A DNA stretch of 5,973 nt from an uncultured Geobacter sp. Lineage in GTDB: Bacteria > Desulfobacterota > Desulfuromonadia > Geobacterales > Geobacteraceae. The stretch's first letter is position 1, and every line of letters begins with the position of its first letter. The stretch lies in assembly GCA_937886325.1 (NCBI GenBank), contig CALABV010000117.1:1-5973 (forward strand), written 5' to 3'. The notes below the pieces were generated by a model, which searched no databases, was not told where the DNA came from, and worked only from the letters and a program-made list of their open reading frames with translations. The position numbers and the translations under genes were made by a program. Positions 1 to 5,173 of the stretch are shown here, piece after piece.

Positions 1-275
1 GTATAGGTATCCCGGGCCGCCAGGGCATTTGCCATTGCGGAAACAGTACCGATGGCGTTGCGACGGATGGTGTCGTTCAGTTCCCGCAGTTGCTGGATCA
101 GCATTTCGAGACGGTATTCGCGGGCCTCCACCTTGACCATCATCAGCCCCATGGCCTCGGCGATGGAGCGGACCGGATCCGGCACCTCCGGCCGGGTCAG
201 ATCCATCACATCATTGGAATAGCGGCCCGCCGCAATTTCCTCAATCACCTCAAGAAGCCGTTCCAGTTCTCCCAC
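1..275 (-). CDS. HD-GYP domain protein, N-terminal part (cut by window edge)
   Basis: Only the first 91 codons are present, read leftward from a GTG at 275. Residues about 1-60 form a helical, HAMP-like or coiled-coil linker (AAGRYSND, then IAEAMGLMMVKVEAREYRLE). I recognise this linker from signalling proteins of Geobacter-like bacteria, where it precedes output domains. Residues about 68-91 read NDTIRRNAIGTVSAMANALA then ARDTY, which matches the first helix of HD-GYP domains (usually followed by T.GH..RV). HD-GYP enzymes hydrolyse cyclic di-GMP. The catalytic HD and GYP residues lie outside the window, so activity cannot be judged. No membrane segment or signal peptide is seen, so the protein is probably cytoplasmic. 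The GTG at 275 is preferred over an in-frame GTG at 296 because of the strong ribosome site; a stop at 297-299 rules out any start further upstream. The gene follows the PP-loop gene on the same strand after an 88-base gap with no clear terminator, so co-transcription is possible. Confidence 0.8.
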   Translation of the reverse strand, partial: MGELERLLEVIEEIAAGRYSNDVMDLTRPEVPDPVRSIAEAMGLMMVKVEAREYRLEMLIQQLRELNDTIRRNAIGTVSAMANALAARDTY

Positions 276-279
276 GGTT

Positions 280-286
280 CCTCCCC
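280..286 (-). promoter_or_regulatory. ribosome binding site for the HD-GYP gene
   Basis: On the minus strand GGGGAGG lies four bases before the GTG at 275. It decides in favour of this start over the GTG at 296, which has only a weak AGGG upstream. Confidence 0.6.
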
Positions 287-363
287 GCGCCGACACTCAT
301 GTATCCCTGATTCCGCATGTGGAGCCGGCCTTCGTTCGCTCAGCATGCCGTTTTCAGGCTTCT

Positions 364-1368
364 TCACACCCGGAAGCGTTCTATCCGGCCCTCATCGAAC
401 TCGTGAACTACGGCAAGGCGACTCTCGGTTCCATCCACGACCACCGCTATCGAACACTCCGATCCGGACGCCGCCTTGGTAAAGCGAAGAAGGATCCGGG
501 CCGCCATCTCCAGGAGGTCGGAACGGATTTCACCGGTCACGACACACAGGGGGCTGCCCCCGCCCAACCAGCGCAGGGTCGCGTCACCGGGTCGCATGAT
601 GTCCTCAAGCGTCTCGTTTTCCGCCTCGTTGCGGCCGATGATCGCCTTGGTGCGGGCGCCGATCCGGAAATGACGGCCTGTCCGCAGAAGCGCGAAATCC
701 AGCATGTTCAAAGTGTCGGCATGGTCGAAGACGTCCCGTATCTTGGAAAGAAAGGATGGTTCCGTGAGGAGACATCCTCCGGCCGGGATGGGATACCCCT
801 CTATTCCCATCTCGCTTGCGAGCCGCATCTGTTCCTTGCGCGAACGGCCGGAGATGGCGGGAAGCCTCCCCCGATCCACCCAACCCTCCTGTTCCGGCAC
901 GGTCGGCGGCAAAAATTTCGCGGACAGGGGGCGCAGCAGCAACCCCTTGAGCCCGCTTTCCCGCTCCACGAGGAGCATGGCTTCTTTGCGCTGGCTCAGG
1001 GGACGCTGTCCCAGGACCTCGCCGGTTACGATGAAATCAGCGCCGCACTCTGCCATGTACTCCGCGGCCTTGCGCAGAAAGAATATGCGGCAGTCGATGC
1101 AGGGGTTCATGCCGCTGCCGTAGCCGTGCCGCGGAGATCGGATCATCTCCAGAAAGTCGACCCCCAGTTCGATGACCTTGATGGGCACGCCCAGTTCCCC
1201 GGCGACGCGGACCGCTTCCGACGGACACCCGGCTGTAGGATTCTTGCACAGAAAGAAGGGGGAGGTAAAGTTGACCGCCTCCACCTCGATCCCCTGCTCC
1301 TGCATCAGCTTCACGACAAGTATCGAGTCGAGCCCCCCGGAAAAGAGGGCGAGGGCTTTTCTTTTCAT
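364..1368 (-). CDS. PP-loop tRNA thiolation-type enzyme with C-terminal NFACT-R-like domain
   Basis: A 334-residue cytoplasmic protein beginning MKRKALALFSGGLDS. SGGLDS (residues 10-15) is the ATP pyrophosphatase PP-loop of the ThiI/MnmA/adenine-nucleotide alpha hydrolase superfamily, which adenylates a tRNA uridine before sulfur insertion. Cysteines at C41, C48, C90 and C93 (MNPCIDCR) and C199 (PAGGCLL) are candidate sulfur-transfer or iron-sulfur ligands; a CxxC plus a distant cysteine is typical of cluster-dependent thiouridylases. Residues about 225-282 (RTGRHFRIG, KAIIGRNEAEN, then a GGGSPLCVVTGE end) resemble the NFACT-R RNA-binding domain, known to be fused to such enzymes in some bacteria. 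There is no THUMP domain, so this is not classical ThiI. The frame stays open upstream to 1695, but the PP-loop normally sits at the extreme N-terminus and the longer version would translate the inverted-repeat element, so the ATG at 1368 is chosen. The exact tRNA position modified cannot be told. Confidence 0.8.
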   Translation of the reverse strand: MKRKALALFSGGLDSILVVKLMQEQGIEVEAVNFTSPFFLCKNPTAGCPSEAVRVAGELGVPIKVIELGVDFLEMIRSPRHGYGSGMNPCIDCRIFFLRKAAEYMAECGADFIVTGEVLGQRPLSQRKEAMLLVERESGLKGLLLRPLSAKFLPPTVPEQEGWVDRGRLPAISGRSRKEQMRLASEMGIEGYPIPAGGCLLTEPSFLSKIRDVFDHADTLNMLDFALLRTGRHFRIGARTKAIIGRNEAENETLEDIMRPGDATLRWLGGGSPLCVVTGEIRSDLLEMAARILLRFTKAASGSECSIAVVVDGTESRLAVVHEFDEGRIERFRV

Positions 1369-1382
1369 GTATCCATGTATCC
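1367..1382 (-). repeat. 8-bp tandem duplication over the PP-loop gene start
   Basis: On the minus strand GGATACAT is present twice in tandem, immediately followed by G, which makes two ATGs eight bases apart. The first ATG (1376-1374) reads Met-Asp-Thr-stop, and that stop (TGA) overlaps the true ATG at 1368. The only purine-rich site, AGGA, is three bases before the first ATG but eleven before the true one. The gene may therefore be translated by coupling to the three-codon leader, or from a weak internal GGA. Confidence 0.6.
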
Positions 1383-1391
1383 TAAATTCCA

Positions 1392-1568
1392 CAGTTGTAG
1401 TCGTCCGAAGAGAACGACTTCGGCATGATTCGTCGCTGCTCTTGGCGAAATGGAGCGTCACCGGCCGATAGTGTCCGAACCCGCAGGGTGAGTTTATCGG
1501 CTGTAGCGAAATGAGCCTAGAGCAGCAGAAACAGGCCGGCCGGAGTGAACGAAGGACGACTACAACTG
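1392..1568. repeat. 177-bp element with 15-bp terminal inverted repeats and nested stems
   Basis: The ends at 1392-1406 (CAGTTGTAGTCGTCC) and 1554-1568 are perfect reverse complements. Inside, 1435-1446 pairs with 1515-1526 (11 of 12 positions), 1464-1470 pairs with 1495-1501 (7 of 7), 1479-1482 pairs with 1486-1489 around a three-base loop, and 1405-1410 pairs with 1418-1423 (6 of 6, seven-base loop). GCGAAATG occurs at 1446-1453 and again at 1506-1513. The nesting suggests either a MITE-like non-autonomous mobile element or a structured RNA. It would lie in the leader of the leftward PP-loop gene if transcription starts beyond it. No transposase or reverse transcriptase is nearby, and I see no clear target duplication. 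It does not match a riboswitch class I can recognise. Confidence 0.65.
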
Positions 1569-1689
1569 CTTTTTCAAGTTTAGTTTCCCGTTGTGCCGCG
1601 CGAAACGGCGGCGTGTTTTGGGGAAGGCTACCACAGCGGACGGCTGAAAGTAAAGCGCGGGAAGCCGGAGGCCGTATCGCCGTATTTTT
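1569..1689. other. intergenic stretch without recognised gene
   Basis: This is the middle of the 417-base divergent intergenic region. It has a few weak complementarities (TTCCC near 1585 with GGGAA near 1621; CGGCT at 1641-1645 with AGCCG at 1663-1667), a short GCCGTAT repeat near 1671-1685, and a run of seven T at 1684-1690. I see no convincing coding sequence, riboswitch core or terminator. The leftward promoter for the PP-loop gene is probably in or near this stretch, but I could not pick one out. Confidence 0.4.
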
Positions 1690-1720
1690 TTGCACCGCTG
1701 TAAAGTTTTCATGCTATCGT
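1690..1720 (+). promoter_or_regulatory. candidate promoter for the pseudo-ATPase/pilT operon
   Basis: TTGCAC (1690-1695) resembles a -35 box and directly follows a T run. TGC-TATCGT (1712-1720) resembles an extended -10 box, at a longer than ideal spacing of 19 bases. The -10 lies in a small inverted repeat, TATCG-TC-CGATA (1715-1726), which could be an operator. This is a consensus match by eye only. Confidence 0.35.
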
Positions 1721-1740
1721 CCGATAAGGAAACGAGTACT

Positions 1741-1763
1741 TCCGTCCGGAAGCTCCGGACGGA
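1741..1763 (+). promoter_or_regulatory. perfect 10-bp inverted repeat in the operon leader
   Basis: TCCGTCCGGA (1741-1750), a three-base spacer AGC, then its exact reverse complement TCCGGACGGA (1754-1763). It lies 11 bases before the ribosome site GGGAGG (1775-1780) and just downstream of the candidate promoter. It could be a regulator operator or a stable leader hairpin that controls translation. No T run follows, so it is not a standard terminator. Confidence 0.65.
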
Positions 1764-1785
1764 ACGGATACGACGGGAGGATTTC

Positions 1786-3432
1786 ATGGAAAGTCTGGTG
1801 AAAAAGGGCACCATCGGCTCGGTGCTTTTCAACTCGCGGATCATCACCGAAGAAGACATCCGTGCCGCCCTTGAGGAACAGAGCGTCTCCGGATGCCGTT
1901 TCGGCGAGGCCCTGGTCAAGCTGGGGATCGTCACCCAGGAGGATATCGACTGGGCGCTCTCCAACCAGCTGGACATCCCCTACGTCCGCCTCAGCGACAA
2001 GATCATCGACAGGAGCGCAACAGCTCTGGTACCCGCGGACCTGGCACGCAGGTTCAACCTCATTCCCATCATCCGCACCGGCGATGAGCTGCATATCGCC
2101 CTGGCCGACCCCCTCAACCGGGCCGCCGTGGAAGCGGTGGAAAAGGTCACCGGCTGCCGCGTTACCGTTTCCATGCCCATTATCCGCGAACTGCGGGAGA
2201 TGCTTGACCTCTTCTACGGCCCGGCACGGGACGATGCATTCTTTGGCTTCGCCTCTTCTTCCTTTACCCCCGGCATCATCGAAAAGATAAACGATGATAT
2301 GAGCGGGGCACGACTTCTGAAGTACCTTCTGCTGTTTTTTCTGCAGAACGGTCTGACATCGCTCTCCCTCCGGCCGACGGGCCCCGAAGTGCGTGTCTTG
2401 GCCTGGAAGGGGCGGGTGCACCGGGACATCGGCGGCTTTCCCGTCACGTCCTTTCCCGATCTGCTTCTCCATATCCGGAAGCAGGCCGGTCTCAACGGTT
2501 CACGGGGAATCGCCGTCGAAGGGTGCATGGAGTTTCACTACAAGGGGAGCGACGTGGCGATTTCGGTGTTTCTGATGAAAGTCACGGAAGGCGAATATGT
2601 GACCCTTGCCATGCACCGGGACAATCAGTTTCCCCGATCCCTGGAGGAGATGGGAATCAGTCCGTCAAAAAGGGACGACTTGATCTCCCTTGCTGCCGAG
2701 GGAAGCGGAATGATCCTCTTCGCGGGGGGGGACCGCGAAGACCGGTTCCGCTTTCTGGATCTGTTCCTGGACGAGTGTGCAAAGGCGGGGAGAAGCATCC
2801 TGCTTCTGGGAAACGGGATCGGAAACGATCGTACCGCCACCCCCCGCGTCCCGCTGCCGGAGGGCTCGCCGGAGGAGTTGGAACAGGTGATGAACGCCCT
2901 GCTCAACCACGATCCCGACCTGATTGCCCTGGCAGACGCAACCCCCGGCCGGGCCTTTCTCGCGGCCGGGAGGATTGCGCTGCGGGGCCGTCTCATCGTG
3001 GCCGGAATCGACCGCGAGGATCTCGGGGCGGCCCTCGAGTACCTGCTCTATGCGCGCCGGGAGAATCGATCCGTCGGCGCCTGGATCCGGGGGATCGCGT
3101 CAATCACAGCGGTCAGAACGCTCTGCCCCTCCTGCCGCAAAAGCTTCGAGGTCTCCCCGTCCGATGCCGGCCTTCCCGAGGCGGAAACCCTCTACCGCTC
3201 CCCGGGGTGCGCCGATTGCGGCTATTCCGGGTGCGGCGTGACAAAATACCTGGCGGATGTTGTCCCCTTCGACGATCCCCTCCGGGAAGCATTCGCCGGA
3301 GCAAGGGTGAAGTCCGATATCCTGCGGAGCCTCGCCATGAGGGGCTACCGGAGTATCAGCGAGGAGCTGGACGACCTGCTCCTGGCCGGCGAGATCTCGC
3401 CGGAAGAATATTTCGCCGTTACGGCACGGTAA
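1786..3432 (+). CDS. PilB/GspE-like pseudo-ATPase with MshEN-type N-terminus
   Basis: A 548-residue cytoplasmic protein with the architecture of type IV pilus/type II secretion assembly ATPases but without their catalytic residues. Residues about 8-61 hold two MshEN-like repeats: the first is degenerate (T9 and R18 replace the usual Arg and Gly), the second is good (R38-F-G-E-A-L-V, G47-I-V, ending A57-L-S-N-Q61). Residues about 64-145 are the rest of a GspE N-domain (LVPADLARRF, LHIALADPLN). In the C-terminal ATPase-like fold, the Walker A position reads GGDREDRFR (314-322) instead of GPTGSGKTT. The Asp box is lost (LLLGNGIGN, 339-347). Walker B is DPDLIALADATPG (376-388), lacking the Glu, and the His box is GRLIVAGIDRED (401-412), lacking both His. 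The zinc-type cysteines C447/C450 and C475/C478 remain. The ATG at 1786 follows GGGAGG by five bases; in-frame upstream ATGs at 1690 and 1711 lack homology and a good site. The pilT gene follows after 18 bases. Probable role: regulator or adaptor of a pilus motor. Confidence 0.85.
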   Translation: MESLVKKGTIGSVLFNSRIITEEDIRAALEEQSVSGCRFGEALVKLGIVTQEDIDWALSNQLDIPYVRLSDKIIDRSATALVPADLARRFNLIPIIRTGDELHIALADPLNRAAVEAVEKVTGCRVTVSMPIIRELREMLDLFYGPARDDAFFGFASSSFTPGIIEKINDDMSGARLLKYLLLFFLQNGLTSLSLRPTGPEVRVLAWKGRVHRDIGGFPVTSFPDLLLHIRKQAGLNGSRGIAVEGCMEFHYKGSDVAISVFLMKVTEGEYVTLAMHRDNQFPRSLEEMGISPSKRDDLISLAAEGSGMILFAGGDREDRFRFLDLFLDECAKAGRSILLLGNGIGNDRTATPRVPLPEGSPEELEQVMNALLNHDPDLIALADATPGRAFLAAGRIALRGRLIVAGIDREDLGAALEYLLYARRENRSVGAWIRGIASITAVRTLCPSCRKSFEVSPSDAGLPEAETLYRSPGCADCGYSGCGVTKYLADVVPFDDPLREAFAGARVKSDILRSLAMRGYRSISEELDDLLLAGEISPEEYFAVTAR

Positions 3433-3450
3433 TACTTACGGAGAAGATAC

Positions 3451-4527
3451 ATGGCACGAATCGACGCGCTTTTCAAAATGATGCAGGAACAGGGAGCGTC
3501 CGACCTCCACCTTTCCACCGGCTCGCCCCCCATCTTCCGCCTGCATGGGGACATGGTGCGCCTCAACTTCAAGTCCCTGTCCCACGAGGAGCTGAAGGTC
3601 ATCCTCTACGAGATCCTGAGCGAAAAGCAGCGGGCTGATTTCGAGGCGCGGCACGACCTGGACTTCGCCTATTCCATGCCCGGATTCGCCCGCTTCCGCG
3701 GCAACCTGTTCCTGCAGCACAAGGGAATCGGAGCGGTGTTCCGCATCATACCCGGCAAGATACTGACAGCCGACGACCTGGGCCTCCCGGAAGGGGTGCG
3801 CAGGATGACCCTGTTGAAAAAGGGCCTGGTCCTGGTCACCGGACCGACCGGTTCGGGAAAATCCACCACCCTGGCCGCCATGATAGACCTCATCAATTCC
3901 ACACGGAAGGAGCACATCCTGACCCTGGAAGACCCGCTGGAGTTCATCCACGAGAGCAAGGAGTCTCTCCTGAACCAGCGGCAGATCGGTGAGCATTCCG
4001 ACAGCTTCTCCGCGGCGCTCCGGGCCGCCCTGCGCGAAGACCCGGACGTGATCCTGGTGGGGGAGATGCGGGACCTGGAGACCATCAGTCTGGCCATGAC
4101 CGCGGCCGAGACCGGCCACCTGGTGTTCGGCACCCTCCACACCAATTCCGCGGCCAAGACCATCGACCGCATCATCGACGCCTTTCCCCGCGACGGCCAG
4201 GAGCAGATCCGCACCATGCTCTCCGAATCCCTCAAGGGTGTCGTCTGCCAGCAGCTCCTGAAGGTCGCCGAGGGCAAGGGGCGCGTGGCCGCCATGGAGA
4301 TCATGGTGGGGACCCCGGCCATCGCCAACCTCATCCGCGAGGGGAAGACCTTCCAGATCCCGTCCATCATCCAGACCGCGCGCAAGGACGGGATGCAGCT
4401 CATGGACCAGCATATCCTCGATCTCCTGAAGACGAAGCGCATCACCCCGGAAGAGGCCTACCGCTGTGCCGCGGAGAAGAAACAGTTCGAGCAGTACCTG
4501 CCCGCCCGGGAAGCGGTGTCGGGGTAG
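3451..4527 (+). CDS. pilT: PilT-type pilus retraction ATPase
   Basis: A 358-residue cytoplasmic hexameric ATPase of the PilT family, close to the usual length. It powers depolymerisation and retraction of type IV pili at the inner membrane base. The N-terminal PAS-like domain begins with ASDLHLSTGSPPIFRLHGD (residues 16-34). Walker A is GPTGSGKST (131-139), the Asp box is LTLEDPLEF (157-165, E160), Walker B is DPDVILVGEMRD (197-208, E205), and the His box is TGHLVFGTLHTN (221-232, H223 and H230). All catalytic motifs are intact. The PilT-specific C-terminal motif AIRNLIRE appears as AIANLIRE (290-297), with Ala in place of the first Arg. The start is preceded by GGAGA at seven bases. The gene lies 18 bases after the pseudo-ATPase and 25 bases before the YfiR-like gene, so it is likely co-transcribed with both. 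Geobacter-like bacteria usually carry several PilT paralogues; with no pilus structural genes here, this is probably an accessory copy. Confidence 0.95.
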   Translation: MARIDALFKMMQEQGASDLHLSTGSPPIFRLHGDMVRLNFKSLSHEELKVILYEILSEKQRADFEARHDLDFAYSMPGFARFRGNLFLQHKGIGAVFRIIPGKILTADDLGLPEGVRRMTLLKKGLVLVTGPTGSGKSTTLAAMIDLINSTRKEHILTLEDPLEFIHESKESLLNQRQIGEHSDSFSAALRAALREDPDVILVGEMRDLETISLAMTAAETGHLVFGTLHTNSAAKTIDRIIDAFPRDGQEQIRTMLSESLKGVVCQQLLKVAEGKGRVAAMEIMVGTPAIANLIREGKTFQIPSIIQTARKDGMQLMDQHILDLLKTKRITPEEAYRCAAEKKQFEQYLPAREAVSG

Positions 4528-4552
4528 GATGTATCATGTTCGGGGCCGTCCA

Positions 4553-5173
4553 ATGACTCTCACCGCGAGATTACATTCCTCGTGTCCGCTTGCGGGGCAT
4601 ACCGCCCGGAGCGGAGGGGCGCGCCGCTATCCGCGCGCGCTGCCGGCGCTCCTGTTCGCGCTCTCCTTACTGATCCAGGCGGCGCTGCCCCGTACCGCGG
4701 CATCCGACACCCCCAAGGCCGGAGAGTATCAGATCAAGGCCGCGTTCATCCTCAATTTCGCCGGTTTCGTCGACTGGCCGGATCCGCCCCACGCAAACAA
4801 CCTCTTTACCATCGCCATCCTGGGGCGAGACCCCCTCGAAGGCGCCATCGATTCCCTGAACGGGAAAACCGTCAAGGGGAGGAAAGTGGTGATCAAACGC
4901 TGCGACGACCCTGAGGAGGCGCGGGACGCGGACATCCTGTTCATCAGCGCATCGGAGAAACGGGCACTGCCCCGCATCATGAAAACACTCCGCAATCGTC
5001 CGGTCCTGACGGTCGGGGACAGCCAGGGGTTCGCCCGCTCCGGCGTTATGATCAGCATGGTGATGCAGCGGAAACGGGTGGGCTTCGAAATCAACAACCA
5101 GGCTGCTCAACAGGCGGGGATCAGGATAAGCTCCCAGTTACTGAAGCTGGCCAGGGAGGTGATCGAGCCATGA
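4553..5173 (+). CDS. YfiR/DUF4154 family periplasmic protein
   Basis: A 206-residue exported protein. A hydrophobic stretch (about residues 30-46, after the basic ARRYPRALP) followed by PRTAA-SDT suggests signal peptidase cleavage near residue 50. The mature part shows the family signatures: IKAAFILNFAGFVDWP (61-76), ADILFIS (126-132), VLTVGDSQGF (151-160), GVMISMV (164-170, usually GGMI), VGFEIN (176-181) and AGIRISSQLLKLA (188-200). In Pseudomonas, YfiR is a periplasmic repressor of the diguanylate cyclase YfiN. The family also often sits beside TonB receptors and sensor proteins, as here. The mature protein has a single cysteine (C117), so the disulfides of Pseudomonas YfiR cannot form. 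The start is uncertain: the ATG at 4553 has a weak CGGGG upstream, the in-frame ATG at 4529 has almost no spacing to its GGTAGG, and no ATG, GTG or TTG lies nearer the hydrophobic core. The stop overlaps the next gene's ATG. Confidence 0.85.
   Translation: MTLTARLHSSCPLAGHTARSGGARRYPRALPALLFALSLLIQAALPRTAASDTPKAGEYQIKAAFILNFAGFVDWPDPPHANNLFTIAILGRDPLEGAIDSLNGKTVKGRKVVIKRCDDPEEARDADILFISASEKRALPRIMKTLRNRPVLTVGDSQGFARSGVMISMVMQRKRVGFEINNQAAQQAGIRISSQLLKLAREVIEP
5155..5164 (+). promoter_or_regulatory. strong ribosome binding site for the TonB receptor gene
   Basis: GGAGGTGATC inside the end of the YfiR-like gene is a near-perfect complement of the 16S rRNA 3' end and is positioned for the ATG at 5170. 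It supports that start over the ATG three bases later, and suggests strong or coupled translation. Confidence 0.6.

Noticed and set aside
312..350. Terminator between the PP-loop and HD-GYP genes
   Set aside because: Only a five-base GCATG/CATGC pairing with a large loop and no T run in the leftward direction.
319..1428. Long rightward open frame of 369 codons opposite the PP-loop gene
   Set aside because: It is antisense to a clearly recognisable enzyme and its translation is low-complexity and Arg/His/Pro-rich with no family signature; a high-GC shadow.
326..1555. Shared GA(G)YGAACGAAGG motif at about 330-345 and 1544-1555
   Set aside because: About 12 of 13 bases match between the 88-base gap and the right part of the element, but this is too short to claim a second element copy.
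1392..1568. Retron noncoding RNA or integron attC site
   Set aside because: The terminal inverted repeats recall a retron or attC, but there is no reverse transcriptase or integrase in the window and the attC core-site consensus is absent.
1620..1685. Cobalamin or cyclic di-GMP riboswitch
   Set aside because: Fragments such as GGGAAGCCGGAGGCC and GTAAAGCGCGGG look faintly like parts of these classes, but the required conserved cores are missing and no ordered structure could be drawn.
1369..1695. N-terminal extension of the PP-loop gene by 109 codons
   Set aside because: It would translate the inverted-repeat element, gives a compositionally odd sequence, and would push the PP-loop far from the N-terminus, where this family has it.
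2722..2800. Frameshift that destroyed the Walker A motif of the PilB-like gene
   Set aside because: Other frames across this stretch give no P-loop, and the residues after it still align in frame with the PilB family, so substitution rather than a frameshift explains the loss.
3436..4413. Long leftward open frame of 325 codons opposite pilT
   Set aside because: Antisense to an intact PilT with all motifs; its composition is that of a reverse-complement shadow.
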